Part shown: positions 12,011 to 23,437 of the stretch, one piece after another
Layout: each line of letters starts with the position of its first letter
How positions within the stretch are numbered: the stretch's first letter is position 1
Assembly: GCA_039090855.1 (NCBI GenBank)
Contig: CM076997.1
Span: 168,794,709-168,858,708 of the forward strand
Direction: 5' to 3'
Length of the DNA: 64,000 nucleotides
Origin: Macrothele yani
Taxonomy: Eukaryota; Arthropoda; Arachnida; Araneae; Macrothelidae
Notes under the pieces: generated by a model
Told to the model about the DNA's origin: nothing
The model's input: only the letters and a program-made list of their open reading frames with translations
Databases searched by the model: none
Position numbers and translations under genes: made by a program

Positions 12011-12266
12011 CCTGATATTGATTTCTTTTTGTCTTTTTAATCAGGTAAGTACATCAGTGTGGGGGATTAGCCTACAGCTGACAGTTCCAGTTGGTCATTC
12101 AACCTAAGGATTTTGGAACAAAACCCAGTGAGTTGGGGTCCTTTTGCCAATGTCACACAAAACTGGCTGGCACCTCACCAAGATTCACAGAGGCCCTAGT
12201 TGCTGCTGTGTGTGCCATTGTTACCACGGAGCGCCCCGAGGTGGCAAATCCATCGCTCACTACAAC
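12011..12266. other. LINE leader or unassigned sequence
   Basis: This sequence lies between the LINE leader and a short plus-strand LINE 3' fragment. It may be the rest of the 5' leader of the 8977-12010 copy. It has no coding potential I trust. Confidence 0.35.
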
Positions 12267-12321
12267 CGCCCTCTGTATTTCTTTTGGAGCTAACCTCTGA
12301 ATCTCACAGAACAGCTTAGTG
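12267..12321 (+). mobile_element. 3'-terminal fragment of the second LINE family
   Basis: About 55 bp ending GAACAGCTTAGTGATATG match the 3' end of the plus-strand copy that finishes at 41282. There it is followed by a TATG repeat. Here the repeat tail is replaced directly by the 3' end of RTE copy D on the opposite strand. Confidence 0.7.
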
Positions 12322-12326
12322 ATATG

Positions 12327-13690
12327 TCATTGTCAACCATTATCAATCCACTGCTGGACGAAGGTCTCCCCAAGTTTCCTCCACAACGGTCTGTCTTGTG
12401 CCAGTCTCCTCCATGTCACTCCCGCATATTTACGAATTTCATCCACCCATCTCCCATGTGGTCTTTTTCTGGGTCTTTTCCTGTCCCTTGGAATCCAATC
12501 TAAAATTTCAGCTGTCCATCTATGGTCTGTCCTTCTGGCAGTATGTCCAGCCCATTGCCATTTCAGGGATTTAACTCTGATCATGATGTCTTCCACTCTC
12601 GTCATTTTTCGGATCCACGAGTTCCTCTTCTTATCTCTCCTGGTTATACCAAGCATGCACCTCTCCATGCTTCTTTGAGTTGTCTGCAGCCTTTGTATGT
12701 CTCTTTTAGTTAAGGTCCACGTCTCTGCACCATACGTAAGCACTGGAAGGATGCATTGATCAAACACTTTTCTTTTAAGACATAATGGCATATTGCTCTT
12801 GAAAATTATGCTGTTTCTTCCAAAAGCTCTCCAGGCAAGTTTTGTACGCCGATTAATTTCTTCATCAATGTGACCCTCACTTGATATCTGCTGTCCAAGA
12901 TAAACATACGTATCTGTTATCTCCAGTTTTTCTCCATCAATCGATAAATCTTCATTTCTTGTAAAAGCATTGAACATCACTTTTGTCTTCTGAAAGTTCA
13001 TTTTTAATCCCACTTCTTTACTCTTGTCAGCAAGTTCCTGGATCATACTCTGCAGCTCTGATGGGGTAGTTGCAAAAATGACTACGTCATCAGCAAAACG
13101 AAGGTGGGTTAGATAATCTCCATTAATCTTTATCCCTTTGTTTTCCCAGTTCAGTGATTGAAAGACATTTTCCAGATGGGTGGCATTTAAAGAGCTTCGG
13201 AGATATGGTGTCACCTTGTCTCACTCCCTTTCCAATTTTTATGTGTGTTGTATTTTCAAACAGCCGAATCTTTGCACTTGCATTTTCATAGATGTTATTA
13301 ATAATATTAATGTATGCATCTTCAATACCGCAGGATTTCAGAGCCGTGGTAACTGCTGATGGTTTCACCGAATCAAAGGCTTTTTCATAATCGATAAAAG
13401 CCATGCACAATGGAACTTCATATTCCCTCGCTCTTTCAATTAGTTCTCTCAGTACGTGGATATGATCTATTGTGCTGTAGCCACTCCTGAATCCAGCTTG
13501 TTCTCTCGGTTGAGCCATGTCCAGTGTTACCTTCAAGCGGTGTGAAAGAACTTTAGTGAAGATTTTATAAACCACTGATAGGAGGCTGATAGGTCTGTAG
13601 TTCCTGAGATCCTCAATGTCACCTTTTTTATGTAGCAGGATCATTGTAGCATTGTTCCAATCCTCAGGAATCTTCCCTTCATTAAGGAGT
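12327..13690 (-). mobile_element. RTE-type LINE, 5'-truncated copy D
   Basis: This minus-strand copy begins at about 13690, inside the reverse transcriptase, and runs to the family's 3' end at 12327 (reverse of TTGACAATGA). Unlike copies B, C and 59352-62520 it lacks the GAT-repeat tail. Over its length it is close to copy C. Confidence 0.88.
12333..13690 (-). pseudogene. RTE reverse transcriptase, one break
   Basis: Two frames (13690-13123 and 13214-12333) together cover the reverse transcriptase from EDWNNATMILLHKKGD onward. Unlike copy C, it keeps motif A (FIDYEKAFDSV) as well as GVRQGDT, the FADDVVIF motif and the C-terminal blocks. The frame breaks once around 13175-13190, where two extra bases occur near the LFNATLE segment. 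This is the best-preserved reverse transcriptase of this family in the window, but it has no endonuclease. Confidence 0.87.
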
Positions 13691-13721
13691 TTTAAGAGCA
13701 ATTTTTCATAACTAGCAGTCA

Positions 13722-14445
13722 GTTGTGCTGCATTTAGAAAATGAAACTAATGAAAAACAGGGTAGCAAAAATGCAAAAGGCACAGTAAAGAAAATAAAAG
13801 ATTTCCGATTTGTCGCAATGCTCAGTTTTCCTTTAGAATTTCTTCAAATCTTTAAAGATGTACCTTGTTTTTTAAAAAACAGCACTTGCTTTTATGTCAA
13901 GTCAACAACAAAGTTTAAAAAGAAAAAAAGAAATTAGAAACTTTGCATTAAGAAGGAAGAAAATACGAAGAACAAGGTTTTTAGCTCCTATTATGGAGAA
14001 ACTTTCAAAGATGTAGTTCTGAAAAATGTTGCAATTGTAAAGTTCTTCAAATCTGACAGAAATACTATGATAGACTTTGCAAAAAAAATATTTAATGGAA
14101 AGATTTTCCAACATTAATTTCTCTGTAATCACTTCAGCGTATGTTTTTGACACATTCACTTGGCCCACTGGAAAAGATTTGAGTGACTTTGGAGTCAATA
14201 AAATCAAAATTATCTTAAATCGCTTTAAAGAAGTGATCAAATACAAAATGAATGAGGAAGATATTAAAAAAAGTGTGGTAAACAAATGGTTTGACTTCAA
14301 AATATGTAACCAGAACTTGAAAGTTGATGAACTACTTTTAAAGATTACTAAGAGGTCAACAGACAATTTCAATTTGCTGGATGTATTCTGTTTATTGACC
14401 AGTCTACATAACAGCTGCATCAAATTCTATGGTTATTTGTAGAGT
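13722..14445 (+). pseudogene. hAT-type transposase, middle fragment
   Basis: Two frames (13725-13937 and 14077-14442) contain KKIKDFRFVAMLSFPLEFLQIF and then FTWPTGKDLSDFGVNKIKI. These resemble the helical insertion region and following core of KIAA1586/ZNF862-like hAT transposases. The C-terminal hATC domain is missing. It lies on the same strand as the N-terminal fragment at 8405-8976, with LINEs between. Confidence 0.5.
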
Positions 14446-15112
14446 ATCAAATCCAATCCTACCATCATGAAACTTATCCTACAGCATAGAGATAACAGTT
14501 GACGGCCTTAACCTTCTTGATGTGTACACAATTCCTATTTCTACTTCAGGTGGTAACACAGTTTACATTGACAGCACATTTCAAAGCATTACTAACACTT
14601 TTGGCTGAGCACAGACAGTATGTTATCCAGGTAGACCTATATCTTTCTTGAGTTTACTTTCTCTCTCAGATACCTCAGATTGTCTCTCTCTAAAAATACG
14701 AGAAATTTGCTCTTTTTGTCAGTAAAAGGGCTTTACGTTTTGTGAGAATTGAAATATCTTCCTTCTCAAACTGAAATGCCAACAGTCCTTATTTTATCCC
14801 CATTATTTGAAAATCACTCCAATCGTTTGGCAACAACCATAATGAAAACCTTGGAAACCCGAAGCCCAAATCTGGCAATTAGTCTCGCTCTGATTATTAC
14901 ATGTGATAAAGGCTTAAGTTGAGTCGAAAGTACTTCTATGTTTCTTAAATTTTTTATGTAAGTAGTCTGCTAACTTTCAACCTACATTTATTTGTTACGT
15001 GTGAATGCATAATTCTTACATAAAACCACATTAAACAACAAGCATAATAAGCAGTGCATAATTAATTCCTCTGCTTATAGATCATTTACATATTCCCTTA
15101 GTGATTTTTGTT
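14446..15112. other. No gene recognised
   Basis: This is AT-rich sequence with no open frame or repeat I can assign. Confidence 0.5.
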
Positions 15113-16065
15113 AAGACTGTATATCATCTATAAAAATGCAAAAGTAAAAGTTTGGCTATTTGAAAATACAGCAACAATAAAAATTGGAAAGGGAGTGAGA
15201 TAAGGTGAAACCACTTCTCCCACACTCTTTAATGCCACATTGCAAAATGTCTTTCAATTATTGAACTGAGAAAACAAAAGGATAAAGATTAATGGATATT
15301 ATTTAACTCACCTTCATTTTGCTCATGATATAGTCAATTTTGCAACTGCCCCTTTAGAACTGCAGAGTATGATCCAGGAACTTGCTGACATACAAGAGCA
15401 AAGAAGTGGGATAAAAATGAACTTTCAGACGACAAATTTTTGTAAAATGCTTTTACAAGAAAGGAAGATTTATCGATTGATGAGGAAAAGCTCGAGATAA
15501 CCAATGCCTACATACATTTATCTTGGACAGCAGATACCAAGTGAGGTCACATTGATGAAGACATTAATTGCAGTATAAAACTTGGATGGAGAGCTTTTGG
15601 AAGAAAAAGTACAATTTTTAAGAGCAATATGCCATTATGTCTTAAAAGGAATGTGTTTAATCGATGCACATCCTTCCAGTGCTTACATATGAAGCAGAGG
15701 CATGGACCTTAACTAAAAAAGACATACAAAGACAGCAGACAACTGAAAAAAGTGCTGGAGAGATAGATGCATGCTTGGTGTAACCAGGGAAGATAAGAAG
15801 AGGAATTCGTGGATAAGGAAAATGACAAGGGTGGAAGACATCACAATGAGAGTAAAATCCCTGAAATGGCAATGGGCTAGACATATTGGCAAAGCGGCAG
15901 ATCACCGATAGACAAGTGAAATTTTAGACAGGAAAAGACCCAGAAGAAGACCAAATGACAGATGGGAGGATGAAATTCGAAAGCACATGGGAGTGACATG
16001 GAGAAGACTGGCTCAAGGCAGACTACTATGGAAGAAACTTGGGGAAGACCTTCATCCAGCAGTGA
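15113..16065 (+). mobile_element. RTE-type LINE, old diverged fragment
   Basis: This stretch matches the 3' third of the RTE family (reverse transcriptase after motif A to the C-terminus) with clearly lower similarity than copies C and D and many indels. It starts abruptly and ends near the TTCATCCAGCAGTG segment, without a GAT tail. It shows that this RTE lineage has been active over a long time. Confidence 0.8.
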
Positions 16066-17108
16066 AGAAATAAAACATTTGCTTTTTACTGCATGACTTG
16101 CCCCTGAAGTTTTCTTACATACGATAATGTAAAACAAAACCGTTCCATACTTACTAGAGAAAATAACTAAACATGCAATAAATTCCACAGAAAGAACCCT
16201 TTTAGTTTTATGCAACTAAGGTAAGAGGAAAACATTTTTTAATGCAGCTTTATAGTTTTATGTCCAGTAATATTACTATTAACATGAAGTAATCCCATTT
16301 GTGGATTACATAGATTTGTAATGTAATAAAACTGATCAAGAAGTGGAATTATAGTTACATATTGGGGGAAAAATCTAAAATGCTGTTATATGGTGGTGGC
16401 TAACTGCATTCTATACACATTGATTGATTAAGAGAATACATGTGAATATCATTCATTCTTTAAATTTGCATAAACTACTATCAGTGCATTAATGTTGACT
16501 CATTGAATGTATAATATGATGCAAAATTTTGTTTTGTAATATACATTCATAGAACATCATTCTGCATGAGCAAAAGGAGTCTTGCACGAATCTGCCACAG
16601 GCTACAATCCCCAGTAGATAATTATCTCTTATGGGAGTAGGGACAGTTACCCTTTTGTAAACATCCACTTGAGATATCTTTGACGATCCATTGTTTCCAT
16701 GAAACATGAACAAGCAGAAATCACTTTCAAAAACAAATTTACCCATGGACTAATTTCACTACCTATTTTTCACACGTCAAACACACCCTTATCAAGCATT
16801 CAAATTAATTCATTTCATCCAACTATAAGGATGGAAAAAATTCTGCTTAAGTACTGATGTGAGAACACTTATGTGCTGTACAATCTAGTACTGCAGGTTT
16901 TCAACTCTTCTTCCACACTAGAATAACATTTTCAGTTAAAAATAATATTACACCAATCAATGGTAAGTCTTTTAAAAGCACACAGGTTCTGTAAAAGAAG
17001 TTTCAATTCATAATTGAAGCAAGTGACGACATGTTTTAGACAGATAAAAACAAATCTTCATTTACTTTCACATGAAGAGCATTAAGTTCACTCAAACTAT
17101 CTACTTAC
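16066..17108. other. Intron-like sequence, no gene recognised
   Basis: This AT-rich sequence lies downstream (in gene direction) of the host exon at 17109-17196. I found no further exon with convincing splice sites or receptor similarity. Confidence 0.45.
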
Positions 17109-17196
17109 GTGGTATTTTTTGGAATCTACTACTTTCCAATTATGTGATAAACTTGATAGCAGATGGAGATCAAGGTACCTTCTCCCAGTAAAGAAA
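17109..17196 (-). CDS. Exon of MRH-repeat receptor (CI-M6PR-like)
   Basis: This 88-bp candidate exon follows a pyrimidine-rich acceptor ending CTGTAG and ends at the donor CAC/GTAAGT. Its reading frame includes YLDLHLLSSLSHNWKVVDSK. This resembles the segment of an MRH repeat between the 'YDLSPL' strand and the 'YYINVC' strand in cation-independent mannose-6-phosphate receptors. It enters one base into a codon's end and leaves in phase 0. It is the most downstream exon seen. The assignment rests on one short block and on the three stronger exons upstream. Confidence 0.55.
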
Positions 17197-17435
17197 CTAC
17201 AGAACAGGGGAACATCAGGGCACACTAAATTTGTTTTCCATGTGAAAGCAGCAAAACATGTGAACCTCTAAAATGCAAAAGAAACATATTCAAGCTACAA
17301 GCCATTGCATACACATTATATACAAAGCACAATGCTACTAAAGCATTTTTTACCTGCAAATGTAATGAAACTAAATATGATCCATACAGTGTGAAATAAA
17401 TATTCTTCTCATAATACATGGTCAATACATCAAGA

Positions 17436-17557
17436 TAATTAACGCAGCAATCAGACATCGCTGAATCGACTGTAATTACTGTTTAACACGTAATATCAAT
17501 CACCTAAGAAAATGTCAAGTTTTTCCGGCAATGTATGATTGCTGTGTTAATTATCAT
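17436..17557. repeat. Hairpin flanking a microsatellite
   Basis: A 20-bp segment (GATAATTAACGCAGCAATCA at 17436) recurs inverted at 17538-17557 with one mismatch, around an 82-bp loop. An AAATATGATCC motif also occurs both before it (17374) and directly at the start of the GT run. Confidence 0.6.
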
Positions 17558-17565
17558 AAATATGA

Positions 17566-17866
<301 letters not shown>

Positions 17867-17868
<2 letters not shown>

Positions 17869-18779
17869 CTTGTCTGACCCCTGCACCAATAGAAAACCAT
17901 TTTAAACCATTTTGATAAAACACTGTTTACTCATACACAAGCTCTACTACCAGCATACATGGCTTTTACACTGCTAAGTAGATTCCCAGTAACGCCATAT
18001 TCATTTAATACCTTCCACAAAAGTGTCCTATTAACTCGGTCATAAGCTTTCTCTAAATCTATGAAGGCAGCAAAAACTTTCTTACTAACAGCCAGATACT
18101 TTTTAATCATCACGCGTAATGCAAAAATTTGGTTAGTGCAGCCTTTACCAGGCATAAAACTACTCTGAACATCCCGCACTTTCTCTGATGAACGACCCCG
18201 TATTTTTTCAATAACGACCTTACCAAACACTTTCCCTGGCACACTCAGTAGGCTAATACCACGATAGTTCTTGCAGTCAGTCTGATCACTTTTTCCCTTA
18301 TACAAGGTAACAATGATTGCATCCTTCCAATTCCGAGGGACCATTCCTAACTCCCAGCACAGCTAGCAAATGTCAGTTAACCAATGAATTACAGGGTCAC
18401 CACCATATTTCAACATCTCGGCAGTTATGCCATCAACTCCCGGGGCCTTACCATTCTGAAGAGATTTTAGAGTTTTGCATACTTCTCTTGAGATCCCTCA
18501 CTGTGACATCATCTGTGTCTGTCACAGAATCATCTTTGCTTTCCTAATCTAATAACCCACAAAGGTATTCACCCCATCTTTCACTTAACTCATTGGGCCC
18601 CCATATAATTTCCCGATCTTATTTTTCACACAACTTACAACTTTGTTTCAACCATTTTTTCTGGGTCTCATGTACTTCCAGAAAGACTTCCTATCTTTCC
18701 AAAAAGCCAATTCATGCTTTTCCACCTTCTCCTTTCTATCTTTTGCCTTACTCTGGTGTAGCAGCTTCACGCTTACTAA
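17867..18779 (-). mobile_element. Second LINE family, internal fragment
   Basis: This minus-strand fragment covers the reverse transcriptase from the GKALG-like region to motif A (FIDLEKAYDRVNR). The best open piece is 17931-18344. It is truncated at both ends and lacks the catalytic YADD. It matches 9900-10780 of the longer copy. Confidence 0.8.
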
Positions 18780-18989
18780 TTGATTGAGTGATTATGTAAC
18801 TTGTTTAAATTTTATATGTTTGTTTTAAAATTTCATAAATAATAAGCAATAATAAAAATAAAGGCGCTTTGTAAAGACTTCATCAAAATAAAATACCAAA
18901 ATTTTATTTTTAAATCACCCAAAAATTTCTAATAAAATATCAATATATATAAAAATAATAATGATTAACAAAAAGGTATTTCAAAAAAC

Positions 18990-19560
18990 AGCCCAGGGGC
19001 AAATTTCATCTAAATCCAGCCCTGGATACGTGGACATACTAACTACACTTGAGAAGGACAGTCCACCACCTCATGGATCTGAAACTAATAAATGGCACAT
19101 GAGAAAGAGATCCCAGCTCAGTGAGTGTAAGATTGGTGATTACACTAGAAATAAATGGAAGAATGAATGAGGTAATTGAAGAAATTAATAAGTATAAATT
19201 GGTTGTGCTGTGTGAAAGTGAAACTAAAAAGAAAACAGATGTGATAAAAGAAGTAAATGGAGAGGTGAGTATGTGGTCAGCAGTGTTGGACAATGTAAAA
19301 GGCCAAGCTGGTGTAAGTGTAATTTTGAGTTAAAAGATGAAGAATAACTTGAATCACTATAGCTGCATAAGTGAGATAATTTTTTGGATTCATTTGAAAC
19401 TGAAATTTCAGAGAATAGTAATTGTTGTAGTGCAGGCTCATTGTGAATCAGAACTGGTAAGAAGGATGATTTCTGGAATGAGCTGAAAGCTGTTTTGCAC
19501 CAGTTTGATGCTAAAGAAAAAGTCAGAAAAAGCAAAATAGAAATACACATTTACCTTGCA
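18990..19560 (+). mobile_element. Second LINE family, 5' fragment
   Basis: Plus-strand similarity to the leader and endonuclease N-terminus of the 8977-12010 copy begins at about 18990-19020. It includes a MNEVIEEINKYKL segment and ESETKKK. It is truncated near 19560 and frameshifted. It lies tail-opposed to the fragment at 17867-18779, so the two are not one copy. Confidence 0.7.
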
Positions 19561-20053
19561 AGAAAGAGAGCCTAGGGAAAATGACATGGATCACAATTCT
19601 TAAAGGTCTGTTGAAAGGAAAGAATAAAATGAATAGAAAGGAAGATTTTGGCCTACTGATACATTTATATTGTGCTTGTGCTTGAACAAGTAATGCACAG
19701 GAATAAAAAGTTATATTTGCAGTACGTTCAACTATCTGTGTTACAATGCTAAAAAAACAAAAATTCCTTTCTTTAGTAAGAGAAAGAACATGAATTTTTT
19801 GCCAGCACTTACAAAAAATTCTTTAGCAACTGGAAAACATGTACATTTTCATCCACAGGGGCCTTTTTAAATGTTCAGTGATTCTTACAGAAAACAAAGG
19901 AAACAAGATTAATGCCATAAAACTATGCTTATAGCATAAATTAATATAACTGAAGTTTGACTTTTCCTTAATGTAATTTCCTGGGTAAATTTTCATTTTT
20001 AATATGTCTTTGTATAAATAAGCTGTTTGTAGAAATAAAAAAATTCACTTGTT
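19561..20053. other. Intron-like AT-rich sequence
   Basis: No gene or assignable repeat is visible here. It lies where the missing receptor exon (between exons 20385-20458 and 17109-17196) could be, but no segment has both splice sites and the expected cysteine pattern. Confidence 0.45.
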
Positions 20054-20125
20054 GTGTTGCTTTTTTAGGAACTTAAAATGACATATGCAATCATGTCATT
20101 TTAAGTGCCCTAAAAAAAGCAACAC
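20054..20125. repeat. Near-perfect hairpin
   Basis: Arms of about 31-33 bp (20054-20084 and 20093-20125) begin and end GTGTTGC / GCAACAC and surround an 8-base loop (ATGCAATC). There are a few mismatches. It could be a very short foldback element or a remnant of a palindromic MITE. Confidence 0.75.
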
Positions 20126-20384
20126 CTTTTTCACGATATGTTGTAAAAAGCATTTACGTTACAACATTACATTTGTGAATGCCTTAATTTTTAATACTTC
20201 AAGAATTTTACAAAAGGTAGTATTACAAAAGGTGGTTGGAGCTTCAGAGAATGTCTTTCCTGCATCACATATGGGGAAATCAGACTGTTTTAGGGATGAT
20301 TCTATACCTTAAAACTTTCTTTAAAAATATACAAACACATAAAAGACATGCTAATAAAGTTAATACAGTAAAATATTAACATAC

Positions 20385-20458
20385 CTTTAGCAGCTTAGGT
20401 TGTCCAATACCACCTGGATTACAAGTAAAAAGTACTTCAGCAGATCTCTTTCCATTTT
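20385..20458 (-). CDS. Exon of MRH-repeat receptor (CI-M6PR-like)
   Basis: This 74-bp exon follows the acceptor CAATTTTTAG and ends at the donor AAG/GTATGT. Joined in phase 1 to the exon at 34206-34404, it encodes NGKRSAEVLFTCNPGGIGQP and LLK. This matches the MRH-repeat strand 'R-S/T-x-I-x-F-x-C-x-P' followed by 'G-x-G-x-P' in cation-independent mannose-6-phosphate receptors. It leaves in phase 0. The next expected block (C-x-Y-x-F-E-W) was not found downstream. Confidence 0.75.
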
Positions 20459-20579
20459 CTAAAAATTGAAATGCAAGTCTACTGTTAATAACTTCTAAGT
20501 ACAGTTTACAGTAAACTTGATATATAGTTTAAAAAGATTTTTTCAATAAATTTATTAACAGTTAAATTTTATAAGGTTT

Positions 20580-20830
20580 CCACTAGAAGGCAGATTTGTA
20601 ACTGAATATTTTTTAAATATGATTTATTTTCTTCATCAGGTTTCTATCACTATGACTTCCTGTTTTTGTAATGCCACAATTAACCATAGTTCCGGTAGCA
20701 AGAAACCAATGTGGTCAGTAATAATGGAATAATGCTTTTTCCCAATTTCGAGTCCCTCCTTAGATTTCTTTATGATGTCTTGTTGACATCTGTTAAATTA
20801 TAGTGAATCCCAAATAATAATGCAAGGAAC
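20580..20830 (-). mobile_element. Possible PLE 3' fragment
   Basis: A conceptual minus-strand reading contains EGLEIGKKHYSIITDH. It parallels the EGLEIGN segment that follows the GIY-YIG gene at 37323-37547, and is followed by CCTGATGAAGAAA, which corresponds to the hammerhead-like region of that element. It is probably the tail of a related Penelope-like element. The evidence is limited to this alignment by eye. Confidence 0.35.
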
Positions 20831-20976
20831 TGTACACCAACTATACATAAGATAGTATAACTATACTATTGCATTTTTGAACTTACTGTTATGTTGGTGA
20901 AGTTCGATCAACACTTACCGCATGTGGATCTTGGCTTTTTTTCGTATTTCCGTTATGTAGATGCGGCATGGGGGTT

Positions 20977-20996
20977 TATTCATTCAGTTTCGGGTC
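20977..20996 (-). ncRNA. Degenerate hammerhead-like motif of PLE-1
   Basis: The minus strand reads CTGAAGA, a few bases, then CGAAAC. The order resembles the core of the hammerhead ribozymes known from PLE terminal repeats, but helix II would have only two base pairs. The position, some 280 bp past the endonuclease, is comparable to the PLE at 59195. Confidence 0.25.
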
Positions 20997-21279
20997 CTCT
21001 TCAGTAGTTTTTTTCGTTGGTTTTAATTGGCCTCGTTACTAAATGAGTTTTTTCCTTTGCTGCTTTCACATATACTTCAATACGTTTTCTACCCGAGTAC
21101 TTTCGGTAACATCCCGTTACCGTCATCTAGGGGACGTTTGCTCCGACCAGCACGGGCCGTGTCAGTAGGGCATTTCGGTGGTTCTCGTGGGCTGCATCTG
21201 TTATCGGCTATCGCTTCCTCTTGGGCGTTGTGGCGCCATCTCTTGTTGGTCACCGATCTCATTTTTTGAAATTTTCCAT

Positions 21280-21640
21280 TTTATTTGCTCAATTTTAATT
21301 AAATTCCTCCAACTGTTTCTTAAAATATTAGGGTCATTATGGTTGCAAACTTTTGCTCTATTTTTTTCTATCATTACAGACTCTGCTATTCTGAGGTGTT
21401 TTTTGGATTTACAGCTTTTTATGATTTTTATATTTTCAAATTTAGGATATTTTTGGTTAGCCAGACAATATTGAATAAGTGCTGTTTTTTCTTTTTTTTT
21501 CTGCCAATTTTTTACATTATATGTTTTAACCAGTGTTTAAGCTTATTTTTGGTACTTCCTATATATGCCATTGGAGGATTTTCTGTAATAGGAATTGAAT
21601 AAATACCTGCTTTTTCTAACATTTTTATTTTTTCATTATT
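21280..21640 (-). pseudogene. PLE-1 GIY-YIG endonuclease
   Basis: A conceptual minus-strand translation shows NPPMAYIGSTKNK (the YIG half of the motif), KTALIQYCLANQKYPKFENI and a terminal HNDPNILRNSWRNLIKIE block. These align with the intact frame at 55287-55736. The domain nicks target DNA for insertion. Small indels interrupt it. Confidence 0.8.
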
Positions 21641-22069
21641 TTTGATTACCATATTTTTGAAGGTATTTACTTTTCTCCAATTTGAATGTTATGCTTTTTA
21701 CAAATATTATTAATTTCATTAGTAGTATCTTTAATGTAAGAAAACCATTCAGATATTTGATTTCTTTTTTATTTACTACAGCATTATTTTTTATTTTCTT
21801 TATTACTTCTCTGTTCCATTTTTTTATTAAATGGTTTGGATAACCAAAGCTACCTGCAATTTTTTTTATGAATTTGATTTCTTCATTAGTGAACTGACTA
21901 TTTTAAGAGTGCGTATATGCTCTTCTAATTAAAATGTTTAGACTATTGCATTTTTGAGGATAAGGATGTGCCAAATTGTACGGGATTAGAACAGGAACAA
22001 ATGAACGTTTTCGATAAACCCTGTATTGTAACTTATTTGTGGATTTTATAACTTGTATGTCCAAAAAGG

Positions 22070-22985
22070 CTATTGCTTTTTTTTTTTTTTTTTTTTTTTT
22101 TCTATTTCAACCGTGAGTTCTACTGTTGGGTATAAAGCGTTGTAACATTTGGTTAATTTTCTTAATTCTTCTTCATTCAGTTTTGATAGAATGAAAATAT
22201 CATCCACGTATCGACAGTACACTTCTGGTTTTTCTTCCATACGATGCAGGACATTTTCTTCAATTTCGTTCATCACAACCTCAGCATATAGAGTTGATAA
22301 TGGTGAGCCCATTGGGCCTCCTGAATTTTGCTTGTAAATTTTGTTCTTGTATGTAAATACATTATTTTCATATAAGTAGAATAAAACTTTTTTGAATTCA
22401 TGAGTTTGTGTGTTATTTAATATTTTAAGATTATGTAACTTCTTAATGACAATTTCAATAGCTTCTGGAACAGGAGTGCTTGGATATAATGCTTTGACGT
22501 CCATGCTTGCCATGTTTAAGTCCTTTAGGTCAGTTTTTACATTTTTAATTTTCTCAATAAATCCATAAGTGTTCTTGATGGTGAATTTGTTGTTCATGAA
22601 AAAGGGTGCAAGGAACTTGTAAATGTTTTTCTCTAATGTTATCAATGGTGAGGGTTTTTTTTTTTTTTTTTTTTTGAGACTATCGGTCTCATTGGAGCAC
22701 CATCTTTGTGTGTTTTTATCTTTGCAACAATATGTGGTATGCCTGCTCCCATTGGTGGAAAAGAGCGCTTTATTACATCAGGTAATGTGCTATGATTTCT
22801 TATACCCGCTAAGAATTTAATTTGGTTATCAGTTGGGTCTTTCTTTATTTCAGTACAATTTAATTCTTCTATTGCTACTGTCATTTTTTGCTCAAATTCA
22901 TCTGTGTTGAGAATAATGATTTGGCCGGTTTTATCTGTTTCACAGAATTTGATATTTGGGTCATTTTTCAATTCCAATATCTGAA
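22070..22985 (-). pseudogene. PLE-1 reverse transcriptase
   Basis: Reading from about 22985, the frame begins NIKFCETDKTGQI and continues through NHSTLPDVIK to SKK at the first A run. It resumes at 22645 and includes ASMDVKALYPSTPVPEAIEI (motif A aspartate), GGPMGSPLSTLYAEV and CRYVDDIFIL (catalytic YVDD). The second A run ends the frame at 22070. Both runs lie where the related PLE has only short A runs. The active-site residues are intact. Confidence 0.85.
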
Positions 22986-23437
22986 TGGCCATTTTGGTCA
23001 TGTTTACACTATAAGGGCATGCATTATCATGTTGGAGGAAGACACCATGGCACAGATGTGGACGTTTCTGCTGAATTGCTCCTTCCACACAGCAGAGTTT
23101 CTCACAACAGGGTGCAGCGTTGATGGTCCGATTCCTCGGCAGCATTTCCCAGTGAATAATGCCTTCCATGTCCCACCAGACGCACAACATGATCTTTGCA
23201 GGATGAAGGTCATGTTTTGGACATAGTGTGGGCATCTTGTTTGGGCTTAGCTATTTCCTCCGATGCCTGAAATTCACTTACAGGCACCACTTTTCATCTC
23301 CAGTAACAATACGTGACAGAATGGGTTTGCGCTTCTGAGAACATTTGCGATAATGGGCGAGCAAGGAGCCACATATGGTTAAAACACGCTTATTCTGGTT
23401 GTATCCAGTGAGAGTGTGAAACACCCAAGACCCCAAT
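22984..23437 (-). pseudogene. Mariner transposase, C-proximal half
   Basis: Translation of the minus strand gives QKLGSWVFHTLTGYNQNK, then SRIVTGDEKW (first catalytic Asp), CVWWDMEGIIHWEML, and QHDNACPYSVNMTKMAIQ (second Asp). It ends at the PLE junction before the third Asp. It continues the N-terminal half at 32702-33103. The two halves were separated by the 9.26-kb insertion at 23438-32701. Confidence 0.85.

Larger units (their letters stand above)
20900..22983 (-). mobile_element. Penelope-like element (PLE-1)
   Basis: This minus-strand element carries reverse transcriptase (about 22983-21900) and a C-terminal GIY-YIG endonuclease (about 21640-21280), the order that defines endonuclease-bearing Penelope-like elements. 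It is related to the PLE at 54675-62855 throughout. The 5' end is truncated and joined to a mariner fragment at 22983. Two long T runs (22077-22101 and 22655-22675; A runs in gene sense) interrupt the coding frame. Confidence 0.85.

Noticed and set aside
16489..16746. 85-codon minus-strand frame as a possible downstream receptor exon
   Set aside because: No MRH-type cysteine or tryptophan pattern, and no fitting splice sites.
19553..19620. Possible missing receptor exon with a donor-like CTTGCAAG/GTAAAT
   Set aside because: The reading lacks the expected cysteines and the area overlaps the end of a LINE fragment.
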